From the NCBI GenBank assembly GCA_903838415.1, contig CAILYI010000261.1, positions 1 through 47,273 of the forward strand: a stretch of DNA of 47,273 nt, given 5' to 3'. Numbering within the stretch: the first letter of the stretch is position 1; every line of letters starts with the position of its first letter. Below, in pieces: positions 17,165 through 25,474 of the stretch. Source of the DNA: an uncultured Anaerolineae bacterium (GTDB taxonomy: Bacteria > Chloroflexota > Anaerolineae > Anaerolineales > Villigracilaceae). Under the pieces are notes generated by a model that ran no database searches, was not told the origin of the DNA, and saw only the letters and a program-made list of their open reading frames with translations. Made by a program: the position numbers and the translations under genes.

Positions 17165-17899
17165 GCGCGTCAGCAGGCGGTGGATGAACAGAAGCGGAAT
17201 TATCAAAAGGATATGGACGATGATGCTGACGAGTAAGATCAGCGCCGTGCCGCGCAAAAACTGGTTAATCGGTGGCGCGAGATTCTCCAGCATCCAAGGC
17301 CCGGCGCCGGCCACCACCACCAGCACGAGCAAAGTCACCGCAACGAGGCCCAACGGCAGCCAGGCATGCCTGTCAGATTCTGAGGGCATCATTGTGCTGG
17401 AGACGGCAAAGGTCAGGTAAAACCAAATCCAAAAATCGGGGATGGTCGGCAGAGTCTGGAGTCCCAACAAAAATAGCGACCACTGCCCATTCCGCAAGGT
17501 ATCCCACATGATGACCAGATGCAGGCGCGAAACCGCCGCAAATGCGATGAACAGCATGCCGCTGATGAGCGGGGCCACGCCCACGATCGAATCGCGCAAA
17601 ATATCGGTGTGCGCCGCTTCCACGTAACCGAGCATCAGGCGGCCATTCGGCAGAACTTGGGGCAGGAGCGAAAACTTGCCGGTGCGCACTCGCAACACTT
17701 TGGCCATCACGAGATGGCTGAGTTCATGCAAGAACACGCCCGGCAAAAAAATAAACGAAAATATGCCCATGGTGAAATTGGGGCTGCGCGTGAGGATCAA
17801 GAAGATGGATTGAATCTCGCGATGCAAGGTGCGCTGAAGAAAAAGCAGCAGCACCAGGGTGGCGAGAAGCCAGAACAAGCCGTCGAAGGAAGTCAGCAT
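17141..17899 (-). CDS. Integral membrane HExxH metalloprotease-like protein
   Basis: A 252-residue membrane protein with about six or seven hydrophobic segments. Inside or next to the second is FLPGVFLHELSHLVMAKVL, where HELSH fits the zinc-binding HExxH of intramembrane proteases of the M50 type. A later Asp/Asn partner is not clear to me, so catalytic activity is unproven. The mid-protein SIVGVAPLISGMLFIAF fits a second membrane-embedded segment such as that found around the NPDG region in M50 proteins. It is 57 bp upstream of tpiA on the same strand, possibly co-transcribed, with no functional link evident. Confidence 0.65.
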   Translation of the reverse strand: MLTSFDGLFWLLATLVLLLFLQRTLHREIQSIFLILTRSPNFTMGIFSFIFLPGVFLHELSHLVMAKVLRVRTGKFSLLPQVLPNGRLMLGYVEAAHTDILRDSIVGVAPLISGMLFIAFAAVSRLHLVIMWDTLRNGQWSLFLLGLQTLPTIPDFWIWFYLTFAVSSTMMPSESDRHAWLPLGLVAVTLLVLVVVAGAGPWMLENLAPPINQFLRGTALILLVSIIVHILLIIPLLFIHRLLTRLTGLDVG

Positions 17900-17955
17900 G
17901 GGATAAAAATAATCCGCACTCGGAATTTGCAGTGCGGATTATTCCGTTACACACT

Positions 17956-18714
17956 CTATTTTGCGGCTGCCCGGACAATGGCGATAAATTCGTCCGATTT
18001 CAGGCTGGCTCCGCCGACCAGGGCCCCGTCAATATCGGGCTGGGAGAAGAATTCAGCGGCATTGGCGGCGGTGACTGACCCACCGTACAAAATGCGGATG
18101 GCCTGGGCCGTTTCAGCGCCAAACAGGTCTTGCAGCGCCGCCCGAACCACGTCACGATGGACGGCCTCGGCATTTTCACCCGAGGAAGCGAGTCCCGTGC
18201 CGATGGCCCAGACTGGCTCGTAGGCCACCACAATCTGCGGCGCAAAGACGGGATCCAGGCCTTTCAGACCTTCCAGCGTCTGACGGCGGACAACTTCCGC
18301 GGTGAGACCGGCCTGATTCTCAGCGAGAGTCTCGCCAACGCAGACAATCGGGATCAGTCCGTATTTTTGGGCGGCGAAAACCTTCTTGTTGACGGTTTGA
18401 TCGGTTTCGCCAAAATAGGTGCGGCGTTCCGAATGCCCCAGGATAACGTATTTGCAAAATTCCTTGAGCATGCCGGGAGATGTCTCGCCGGTGAAAGCGC
18501 CCTTCTCTTCCCAGTGCATGTTCTGGGCGCCCAGACCGAGATCTGTGCCGCCAATCAGGTTGGCAACCGCCACCAGCGACATATACGGCGGGCAGAGGAC
18601 TTTTTCCACGCCCTGAATATTTTTCAAATCCTTGCCCATGACCGAAACGAGTTCACGCGCTTCGGCAACGGTTTTGTTCATTTTCCAGTTTCCAGCTACA
18701 AATGGAGTTCTCAT
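17956..18714 (-). CDS. tpiA: Triosephosphate isomerase
   Basis: A 252-residue TIM-barrel enzyme interconverting dihydroxyacetone phosphate and glyceraldehyde-3-phosphate. The start at 18714 follows AAGGTGA and gives the normal N-terminus MRTPFVAGNWKMN. Catalytic residues are all present: Lys11 in NWKMN, His94 in ILGHSERR, and Glu166 in AYEPVWAIGTG. The phosphate-binding GGS (LYGGSVTAAN) and the GALVGGASL loop are also there. A longer upstream frame to 18819 would overlap the kinase gene and is not needed. It follows the Ser/Thr kinase gene by 49 bp on the same strand. Confidence 0.97.
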   Translation of the reverse strand: MRTPFVAGNWKMNKTVAEARELVSVMGKDLKNIQGVEKVLCPPYMSLVAVANLIGGTDLGLGAQNMHWEEKGAFTGETSPGMLKEFCKYVILGHSERRTYFGETDQTVNKKVFAAQKYGLIPIVCVGETLAENQAGLTAEVVRRQTLEGLKGLDPVFAPQIVVAYEPVWAIGTGLASSGENAEAVHRDVVRAALQDLFGAETAQAIRILYGGSVTAANAAEFFSQPDIDGALVGGASLKSDEFIAIVRAAAK

Positions 18715-18763
18715 GATGTTCACCTTAATATATGGGATGAATTCGCAGGGTGATCCCCCGCGA

Positions 18764-20644
18764 TTACTTGACTGATTGTCGCAATTCCTTCGCGCGTTCG
18801 ACCACCCAATCGGGGACATTCGGCATCAAAAAGATGCCTTCCAACATTTTCCGCGCGCCGGGAATATCTTGCTTGGTGACGATGAAAGACTCAGCCCGGA
18901 GCAACTCGGTTACGGCGACATTCGGTTCAAACGCCAGCATTTTGTCCAGCAGGGCTTGAGTCATGGCAGGGTCTTTGCCATTGATAATGGAATAACGCAC
19001 CTGCGCCAGGAAGGAAAGCGCCTCGCTGACCTTGCCAATTTTGCCGTAATCGAGCACTTCCGGAGCAAGCGGGTCGCCGAAGCCATAGTAAATGCTTCGA
19101 TTCAGGTTATTCGCCAACGGGCCATTCGCGGGCGTAGAGACATTTTTCCCTATTTCGGCAAGTTTCAAATAAATGATGGCCGCCCCCAGCGGCAAATTTG
19201 CTTTATCGAGGGCGCGAGCCGCGCCAATCAGGAAAGCCGGGTTTTTGACGGCCAATTCTGCGGCATGCGAAATTTCCAGGTAGCCTTCTTTAGCTTTATT
19301 ATTCCGCAGCAGCGCAACGCCATAAATCAGGCGCGGCCTGGAATCGTTCGGGTTGGCATCCAGCGCTTTTTTGGCTTTCGTCAGGTCGATGACCACTGTC
19401 AGGTCAATTTTCTCACCTTGCGGCTGGCCTGCCGGAGTCGGCGGGATGGTGGCCGGGATGACTGCGGCTACCGTTGGGACGGCGGCGGGTGGAGCGGCGG
19501 GAACCTCGGTGGCGATTACGCTCTGCGGAGGAGCCGGTGGCGCTGCGAACAGGTTAAATCGCGCCCGGGAAGCTGCAAAAAACCCCAAGCTGATTAATCC
19601 GATGGCCGCGACGACGGAAATCCACACCCAGAGCGAGCGGGATTTCTTCTTGTCGCTTGGTTGATTCTCCGCTTCAGGATGTGCGGCAGACGCAGGTGAC
19701 AGCCGCGCAGCGCTCCCCGGCGTGATGGGCAAGGTGATGGGTGCGGAAGGTTTTGAATCGGCTACGGGCGCGGCCGCCAGCCCAAGCGTCCCCAAAGGGA
19801 TGGCAATCGTCGAGGCGCTGTTTGTCCAGGCCTGTTTGAACGCTTCCACCAGGGCCGGGATATCCGCGTAACGATCGGCGCGTTCTTTGGCGAGCGCCTT
19901 GACAAGCACGTTTTCCAGATCAGGCGTAATTTTGGGGTTGACGCTGGTGGGCAGCGGCAGCGGCGTATAAATATGATCGTGGATTACCGAAAAAGGCGCG
20001 TCGGCGCTGAAAGGGACGCGGCCAACTGTCATTTCGTACAGCATCACCCCGAAGGAGTAAATATCGGTGCCTTCATCCAGGTCTTTTTTGGAGAGAGCCT
20101 GTTCTGGCGAGATGTATTGCGGCGTACCGAGCACCATGTCTACGGTGAGCGTGGATTCGCCGGAAAGGGCAATCCGGGCCAGACCAAAATCTGCGAGATA
20201 GGTGCCGCCATCTTTGGAAAGAATCACATTCGATGGCTTGATGTCACGATGTAAAATGCCCTGTTTATGGGCATAAGCCAACCCCGCGCCAATCGATTCG
20301 ACGATGTTCTGCACTTCGCTGGCGCTTAACGGCCCGCGCTGAAGCCGGTCTTTGAGCGTCTCGCCCTCAATGAATTTCATCACTAAATAGGGCTGGCCTT
20401 CGTGCTCAGCGTAATCGTAAATGGGGACGATATTGGGATGATCCAGCCGCGCCACGACCCGCGCTTCCCGCTGGAAACGGGCCTGGAAGCTGCTATCTTC
20501 CATAAAAGCCGGATTCAGCACCTTGATGGCTACATAGCGGTCGAGGGAAGCGTGCCGCGCTTTGTAGACGGTCGCCATACCACCCTGACCAACCTGCTCC
20601 ATGATAATGTAAGGGCCGATTTGTAACCCATGGGAAAATGGCAT
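18764..20644 (-). CDS. Transmembrane Ser/Thr protein kinase (Hanks type) with extracellular helical-repeat domain
   Basis: A 626-residue receptor-like kinase. The N-terminal kinase domain (about 9-270) has the Gly loop GQGGMATVYK, Lys41 in VAIK, the catalytic loop HRDIKPSN (Asp134), DFG at 152-154, and GTPQYISPEQ at the activation segment. A Pro/Ala linker leads to one membrane helix (about 338-358), then a Pro-rich stretch. The C-terminal region from about 410 has TPR-like helix pairs (DANPNDSRPRLIYGVALL and later), presumably outside the cell for ligand or protein binding. It lies upstream of tpiA and downstream of a small membrane protein and terminator. Targets are unknown. Confidence 0.93.
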   Translation of the reverse strand: MPFSHGLQIGPYIIMEQVGQGGMATVYKARHASLDRYVAIKVLNPAFMEDSSFQARFQREARVVARLDHPNIVPIYDYAEHEGQPYLVMKFIEGETLKDRLQRGPLSASEVQNIVESIGAGLAYAHKQGILHRDIKPSNVILSKDGGTYLADFGLARIALSGESTLTVDMVLGTPQYISPEQALSKKDLDEGTDIYSFGVMLYEMTVGRVPFSADAPFSVIHDHIYTPLPLPTSVNPKITPDLENVLVKALAKERADRYADIPALVEAFKQAWTNSASTIAIPLGTLGLAAAPVADSKPSAPITLPITPGSAARLSPASAAHPEAENQPSDKKKSRSLWVWISVVAAIGLISLGFFAASRARFNLFAAPPAPPQSVIATEVPAAPPAAVPTVAAVIPATIPPTPAGQPQGEKIDLTVVIDLTKAKKALDANPNDSRPRLIYGVALLRNNKAKEGYLEISHAAELAVKNPAFLIGAARALDKANLPLGAAIIYLKLAEIGKNVSTPANGPLANNLNRSIYYGFGDPLAPEVLDYGKIGKVSEALSFLAQVRYSIINGKDPAMTQALLDKMLAFEPNVAVTELLRAESFIVTKQDIPGARKMLEGIFLMPNVPDWVVERAKELRQSVK

Positions 20645-20754
20645 AAGTTTATTCTCTCAAGTCGATATTTTTCCATTATAGCCCACTTGCGGAGTTTTTC
20701 TTTAATTGCCCATGTCGGCAAACTGACTGGCTGGAAGCTGGCTGAGCATGATAC

Positions 20755-20793
20755 AAAAAGCATCCCACACCATACAATGTGCGGGATGCTTTT
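20755..20793 (-). terminator. Terminator after the small membrane protein
   Basis: AAAAGCATCCC...GGGATGCTTTT with further pairing of CAC and GTG toward the loop; a T-run follows on the minus strand. It separates the kinase gene from the gene at 20809. Confidence 0.88.
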
Positions 20794-20808
20794 CTGAGGG
20801 AGCTGGAA

Positions 20809-21351
20809 TTACTTGGACAGTTTTACACTGATATCGGTGCCGCCGCTGGAAGATGGGGTGAAAGTGATATCGACCGGTACAGGCGAGTCGCCATCGCAGG
20901 CAATGGTCCAATGTTCCTGCCAGACGCCGCTGGAATCAGGTTTGCTGGTCACTTCAATGGTCGTATCCTTCGCAACCGGGCTGGTGCAGCCGGATGTCGC
21001 AACCAAAAACAGGGAATAGGCCCAGGCCTGAGCGCGCAAAACATCATCTCCCAGCCCGCCCTGTGGAATCACATCCGGTGAAATGGTTGGCATCACCGGA
21101 CGGGAAGGTTCTTCCGTACCATCTGGCGCCGATGGCGCCAGTGGGATTTCTGGCATGGCTGTAAGCTGCTTTTGGAGATCATTGACCGATGAAAACACAT
21201 TGCCAATCGTCGGTCCCAGTGCCACGGCTGCACCGATAATAATCACGCAGCAACAACACAAGATGACTGCAACGACAATGCCAATAATCAGCCCGGTCTT
21301 GGATTTTTTAGGCTGTTCAACAGGGGCGTACTGCGGAGCTTCTGTTCCCAT
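20809..21351 (-). CDS. Single-span membrane protein of unknown function
   Basis: A 180-residue protein with a Pro/Gln-rich cytoplasmic N-terminus, a basic KKSK, and one membrane helix (about 19-45) holding four Cys in a row (ILCCCCVIII). A Pro-rich spacer and a small C-terminal domain (about 95-180) follow, with two Cys and alternating strands, likely extracytoplasmic. GGAG precedes the ATG. The Cys cluster in the helix may be lipidated or may stabilise an oligomer, but that is inference. This layout is frequent among uncharacterised Chloroflexota proteins. No operon partner is evident. Confidence 0.65.
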   Translation of the reverse strand: MGTEAPQYAPVEQPKKSKTGLIIGIVVAVILCCCCVIIIGAAVALGPTIGNVFSSVNDLQKQLTAMPEIPLAPSAPDGTEEPSRPVMPTISPDVIPQGGLGDDVLRAQAWAYSLFLVATSGCTSPVAKDTTIEVTSKPDSSGVWQEHWTIACDGDSPVPVDITFTPSSSGGTDISVKLSK

Positions 21352-21534
21352 AATAAAATCTCCTCTTTGAGTAAAGGGTGCTGGTCAGGCCTCCAGCCAG
21401 GATATCAATATCATACAAGATTTACCCTAATTGTACTCATCTTAATCCCGATATACAACACGTTAATCACACCTGGCAAGATGGATTTCGTTTTCAGTCG
21501 CCCTGGATTTTCGCGACCCATACATCAACAGGGA

Positions 21535-21568
21535 TAAAAAAAACTCCCCGCCTTCGGGTAAGGCGGGG
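21535..21568 (-). terminator. Terminator of the tRNA-Pro transcript
   Basis: CCCCGCCTT (21546-21554) pairs with AAGGCGGGG (21560-21568), followed on the minus strand by eight T. It lies 16 bp past the tRNA 3' end. Confidence 0.88.
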
Positions 21569-21583
21569 AAAGTACTGCTTTTG

Positions 21584-21657
21584 TCGGGGCGGCGCGATTT
21601 GAACGCGCGACCTCACGGACCCGAACCGTGCGCTCTACCGGTCTGAGCCACGCCCCG
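21584..21657 (-). tRNA. tRNA-Pro, anticodon CGG
   Basis: On the minus strand a full cloverleaf can be drawn: acceptor CGGGGCG with CGCCCCG, a D-arm with GGTAGAGC, anticodon stem CACGG/CCGTG with loop TTCGGGT, and T-arm GCGCG/CGCGC with loop TTCAAAT. The anticodon CGG reads CCG. The 3' CCA is not encoded. It has its own consensus promoter and terminator. Confidence 0.95.
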
Positions 21658-21670
21658 ATTAGCGGACGGT

Positions 21671-21699
21671 ATTATACACAAGCTGCCCTTTTTTGACAA
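21671..21699 (-). promoter_or_regulatory. Promoter of tRNA-Pro
   Basis: Read on the minus strand: TTGTCA (21699-21694), a 17-bp spacer and TATAAT (21676-21671), ending 13 bp before the tRNA 5' end. Confidence 0.85.
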
Positions 21700-21704
21700 G
21701 CGTT

Positions 21705-21713
21705 TGGTATAAT
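21705..21713 (+). promoter_or_regulatory. Extended -10 promoter for gyrA
   Basis: TGGTATAAT is a perfect extended -10 element facing gyrA, about 125 bp upstream of its ATG. It lies directly behind the tRNA promoter's -35 box, so polymerases at the two promoters should compete. Confidence 0.6.
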
Positions 21714-21744
21714 GAAGTGTCTGGAATTTATCTAGGAAACCGCG

Positions 21745-21780
21745 ATACGCAATACGCGAACCTTAATCCGTATTGCGTAT
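21745..21780 (+). repeat. Inverted repeat in the gyrA leader
   Basis: ATACGCAATACG (21745-21756) is perfectly inverted at 21769-21780 and followed by TTT. The ACGCAATACG unit is typical of dispersed repeats. In the transcript it would form a 12-bp hairpin 58 nt before the gyrA start, a possible attenuator. Confidence 0.6.
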
Positions 21781-21838
21781 TTTGATGCACAGAACAATGT
21801 GCACAGCACCACCATGCACAGCACTATGCGAGGAAATC

Positions 21839-24349
21839 ATGGAAATCGGCAATATTCAGCAAGTTGACATTGACGGCCAAATGCGCGACGCCTATCTCGA
21901 TTACGCGATGAGCGTTATCGTGGCGCGCGCCCTGCCAGACGCCCGTGACGGGCTCAAACCCGTCCATCGCCGAATTTTATATGCCATGCACGATATGGGC
22001 ATCCGGGCAAATACTTCTTACAAAAAATCGGCGCGTATCGTCGGTGAAGTTTTGGGTAAGTATCACCCGCATGGCGACTCAGCGGTGTACGAATCAATGG
22101 CACGCATGGCCCAGGATTTCTCCCTGCGCTACATGCTGGTCGATGGTCAGGGTAACTTCGGTTCAATCGATGGCGACGCCCCGGCAGCCATGCGTTATAC
22201 CGAAGCGCGCATGAGCAAAATGGCCGAAGAGATGCTGGCCGATATTGAAAAAAACACGGTTGCTTTCGGCCCCAACTTTGACGATTCGCTCAAGGAACCG
22301 CTCGTTCTGCCCAGCCGTTTACCCAACCTGCTGCTAAACGGTTCATCGGGCATCGCGGTGGGAATGGCCACCAATATCCCGCCGCACAACCTGCGCGAAT
22401 TGGCAGGAGCCATCAATTATCTGATCGAAAACTACGACAACGTTGACGATATTCAAGTTGAAAAATTGATGGAATTCGTGCCCGGCCCGGATTTCCCAAC
22501 CGGCGGCATGATCGTCGGGAAGGAAGGCATCCTGCACGCCTACACCACCGGCAAGGGACGTCTTGTGATGCGCGGTGTGGCCCACATCGAGGACATGAAG
22601 GCCGGGCGTCATCAAATCAACATCACCGAGATTCCCTACCAGATCAATAAAACCACCCTGATCGAACGGATCGCCGAACTCGTCCGCGAAGATAAAATCG
22701 ACCAGATTTCTGACATGCGCGACGAAAGCGACCAGCGCGGCATGAGCATCGTCATCGAACTCAAGCGCGGCGCGCAGCCCAAAAAAGTGCTCAACCAGCT
22801 TTACAAATACACCAGCCTGCAATCCACTTTTGGCGTGCAGCTGCTGGCGCTTGTGGATGGCGAACCCCGCACCCTGACACTCAAGCGCTGTTTGCAAATA
22901 TTCATTGAGCATCGCATCAATGTCATCACCCGCCGCACACAATTCGAGCTGGATAAGGCCCGCGCCCGCGCCCATATCCTGGACGGGCTGCTGATTGCGC
23001 TCGCCAATTTGGATGACGTCATCCAAACCATCCGCCAGGCTGATGACGCTGACGACGCCAAGCAAAAACTGATGGATCGCTTCAAGCTGTCGGAGCTGCA
23101 ATCACAGGCCATTCTCGATATGCAGTTACGCCGTTTGGCGGCCCTTGAACGCTTGAAAATCGAAGAAGAAGCCAGGCAAATCAAGGAACAAATTGCCTAC
23201 TTCGAAGATTTGCTGGCCAACCCCAAGAAAATCCTGTCCATCATTCAAACCGACATGCAGGATTTGGCCCAGAAATTCGGCGATGAACGTCGCACACGGA
23301 TTGCCGGAGATGCCCGCGAAGAACTCAGGGAAGAAGACCTGGTTCAAGATGAAGCCGTTTTAATCACACTCACCCAGCGCGGCTACATTAAACGCACCAG
23401 TTCCGCCACCTTCAAGTCGCAGGGCATCGGCGGAAAAGGCGTCATGGGACATACCACCAAGGAAGAGGACGAAGTCCTGTTCATGTTCCCGGCGCGCACG
23501 CTGCAGACGGTGCTCTTTTTCTCAGATAAAGGTAAAGTCTACAGCGAAAAAGTTTATCAAATCCCGGATGCCGACCGCACAGGGAAGGGAATCTCGATCT
23601 ACAATGTGCTGGCGCTGAATGCCGGAGAAAAAGTCACCGCCACGCTGGCCGTGGGCGATTTCGGCGCACATGGATATTGCATCCTGGCGACAGCGCTCGG
23701 CAAGGTCAAACGCGTCGATTTGGAAGAATTCGCCGCGGTACGACCTTCCGGCCTGATTGCCATGTCACTCGAAAACGGCGACGAACTCGGCTGGGCGCAC
23801 CTGACCAGCGGCGAGAATGAGGTGCTATTTGTCACTGAGAACGGTCAGGCGCTGCGCTTCAACGAAAAAAGCGTGCGCTCCATGGGACGCAGCGCCAGCG
23901 GCGTTCAGGGCATTCGCCTGAGCAAGGGCGACCGCGTCGCCAGCATGGAAGTTGTTGAAGATGGCGGCTCACTGCTGATTGTGACCAAAAACGGCCACGG
24001 CAAGCAGACTCCGCTCACGCAATATCCCGCAAAAAGCCGCGCCACCAGCGGCGTAGCCACCATCGACCAGAAAGCCATCCCGATCGTGGGCAAAATCGTC
24101 ACGGCGCGCGTGGTGCAGCAATCTGACGATCTGACGCTGATCTCCGCCAACGGCATCATCCTGCGCCTGAAGGTCAGGGAAATCAAGGCAGCCAGCCGCG
24201 CCACACGCGGCGTCCATCTCATCCGGCTGCTGCCCGGTGACGGATTGGCCGCCATCGCCCGCATCGCCGCCGCCGATTTGAAAAAGGCGGGCGCAAACGG
24301 CAGCGACCCGGAAACTCCGCCAGAGCAGGAACAACCCAACATGCTTTAA
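21839..24349 (+). CDS. gyrA: DNA gyrase subunit A
   Basis: An 836-residue type II topoisomerase A subunit, which cuts and reseals DNA. The start at 21839 follows AGGAAA; 22 upstream residues are leader sequence containing repeats. The breakage-reunion domain has [13 protein letters not shown] with Ser81 and Glu85 at the quinolone-pocket positions of E. coli Ser83/Asp87. Catalytic Tyr120 is in [10 protein letters not shown]. The C-terminal beta-pinwheel (about 505-815) shows repeated blade motifs. The place of the GyrA box reads QGIGGKG (528-534) rather than QRRGGKG, so wrapping, and hence the choice between gyrase and topoisomerase IV, deserves a check. No gyrB or parE lies in the window. It ends in a terminator. 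Confidence 0.93.
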   Translation: MEIGNIQQVDIDGQMRDAYLDYAMSVIVARALPDARDGLKPVHRRILYAMHDMGIRANTSYKKSARIVGEVLGKYHPHGDSAVYESMARMAQDFSLRYMLVDGQGNFGSIDGDAPAAMRYTEARMSKMAEEMLADIEKNTVAFGPNFDDSLKEPLVLPSRLPNLLLNGSSGIAVGMATNIPPHNLRELAGAINYLIENYDNVDDIQVEKLMEFVPGPDFPTGGMIVGKEGILHAYTTGKGRLVMRGVAHIEDMKAGRHQINITEIPYQINKTTLIERIAELVREDKIDQISDMRDESDQRGMSIVIELKRGAQPKKVLNQLYKYTSLQSTFGVQLLALVDGEPRTLTLKRCLQIFIEHRINVITRRTQFELDKARARAHILDGLLIALANLDDVIQTIRQADDADDAKQKLMDRFKLSELQSQAILDMQLRRLAALERLKIEEEARQIKEQIAYFEDLLANPKKILSIIQTDMQDLAQKFGDERRTRIAGDAREELREEDLVQDEAVLITLTQRGYIKRTSSATFKSQGIGGKGVMGHTTKEEDEVLFMFPARTLQTVLFFSDKGKVYSEKVYQIPDADRTGKGISIYNVLALNAGEKVTATLAVGDFGAHGYCILATALGKVKRVDLEEFAAVRPSGLIAMSLENGDELGWAHLTSGENEVLFVTENGQALRFNEKSVRSMGRSASGVQGIRLSKGDRVASMEVVEDGGSLLIVTKNGHGKQTPLTQYPAKSRATSGVATIDQKAIPIVGKIVTARVVQQSDDLTLISANGIILRLKVREIKAASRATRGVHLIRLLPGDGLAAIARIAAADLKKAGANGSDPETPPEQEQPNML

Positions 24350-24353
24350 ACAT

Positions 24354-24390
24354 AAAGTCCCGTTTTCCAAAAAGGAAACGGGACTTTTAT
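24354..24390 (+). terminator. Terminator of gyrA
   Basis: AAAGTCCCGTTTTCC pairs with GGAAACGGGACTTTT (one bulge) across AAAAA, beginning 5 bp after the stop; the T-run is on the plus strand. Confidence 0.9.
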
Positions 24391-24408
24391 TTTCCGCGCA
24401 AGGCCAGG

Positions 24409-24651
24409 CTAAAACATGATCGAGCCGGTAATCATCAAAAACATAGCGCCCAAAATACAAACCATCATGAACAAGAGCGTAGAAATCACAAAACGTTGAA
24501 AAGCGTTCATGCCCAGGAACGTTCTGCTATTAAACTTGATATTCAATGAGCTTGGTTTAGCCCTTTTTGCGAGCAAAGGGTCAATTTCAGCCTGATCATC
24601 CTGAAAAAAGGAGGCCTGATCGTCATCGCTGCTTCTCAAATCATCAAACAT
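24409..24651 (-). CDS. Small membrane protein of unknown function
   Basis: An 80-residue protein with an acidic N-terminus (MFDDLRSSDDDQASFFQDD), a short basic middle (LLAKRAKPSS) and one C-terminal membrane helix (about 54-78). It is convergent with gyrA and starts 34 bp past the birA stop on the same strand, so it could end the rho-peptidase-birA transcript. I do not recognise the family. The tail-anchored topology with an acidic head suggests a membrane-proximal interaction module, but there is no direct clue. Confidence 0.55.
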   Translation of the reverse strand: MFDDLRSSDDDQASFFQDDQAEIDPLLAKRAKPSSLNIKFNSRTFLGMNAFQRFVISTLLFMMVCILGAMFLMITGSIMF

Positions 24652-24685
24652 AGCGCACCTCGTGAATAATCTTGATTAAAGTATA

Positions 24686-25474
24686 TCACACTGGACGAAG
24701 ATGGACTTCGCCGAAGCGAATGACTCGCGTCTGAGCGGAGGAAGTACTCACCCGTAAACTGCCATCCGTTTCGAGGCCCAGAATCTGCCCGACAAGCGGC
24801 TGCGTTTCCCCTTCCCAAACATGGACGGTTTCGCCACGAAAAGCGAGCGACTCGTCCCAGGCCTGCAAGAATCCGTCAGACGCCAGGGTGGCGCGCAGTG
24901 AAATGAGTTCCGTCAGCAGGGTTTTTAGCAGGTCAAAGCGTGGCGGGGCTTTCGGCCCTTCGGAGTGTAAGCAGGTAGCGGGGAAGTTTAATCCTTCGGG
25001 CGGCGGCACCGATTCAGGAGTCACGTTAACACCCATTCCCAGCACCACGCTATCCACTTCAGCCCCCATCCAGACGGTTTCAACCAAAATTCCGGCAGTT
25101 TTTCTGCGGTTGATGAGGACGTCATTCGGCCATTTGATTTGCGCCGCGATGCCGTACTTTTTTAACGCAGCGACGAGCGCCAGCGCCCCCAACCCGGAGA
25201 ATCGACCAATAAATTCGCGTTCAACCCCTTTGGGGCGGATGATAAGGCTGAAAGCCAGCGCCGAATCGGGCGGCGTGAACCAGCTGCGGCCCATGCGCCC
25301 GCGCCCGGCGGTCTGCGCGTCTGCGACAACGAGCGACAGGTCTTTTGCGCCGGTGGCAGCCCAGGCCAGCGCTTCATCATTCGTCGAGCCGATCGACGGA
25401 AAAAAACGAAAACTTGAAAAACCCGGCAAGTTTTTTAAGCCTGTCGGGTCTGGTGTTGGATTACGGGAGGACAT
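24686..25474 (-). CDS. birA: Biotin--protein ligase (BirA catalytic type, no DNA-binding domain)
   Basis: A 262-residue ligase that attaches biotin to carboxylase carrier domains using ATP. GSTNDEALAW, the biotinyl-AMP loop GRGRMGRSW, KWPNDVLINRRKTAGIL and the GMGVNV strand are present, along with a small C-terminal SH3-like domain (LVGQILGLETDGSLRV). There is no N-terminal helix-turn-helix, so it is a monofunctional enzyme rather than the E. coli type repressor. The ATG at 25474 overlaps the last 14 bp of the upstream peptidase gene, suggesting translational coupling. A longer frame to 25561 lies wholly inside that gene and is rejected. Confidence 0.92.
   Translation of the reverse strand: MSSRNPTPDPTGLKNLPGFSSFRFFPSIGSTNDEALAWAATGAKDLSLVVADAQTAGRGRMGRSWFTPPDSALAFSLIIRPKGVEREFIGRFSGLGALALVAALKKYGIAAQIKWPNDVLINRRKTAGILVETVWMGAEVDSVVLGMGVNVTPESVPPPEGLNFPATCLHSEGPKAPPRFDLLKTLLTELISLRATLASDGFLQAWDESLAFRGETVHVWEGETQPLVGQILGLETDGSLRVSTSSAQTRVIRFGEVHLRPV

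Noticed and set aside
21693..21698. TTGACA as -35 of the gyrA promoter
   Set aside because: Only 9 bp separate it from TATAAT on the plus strand; it overlaps the -35 of the tRNA promoter on the other strand.
22343..23101. 252-codon minus-strand frame inside gyrA
   Set aside because: Antisense shadow of gyrase; no ribosome site.
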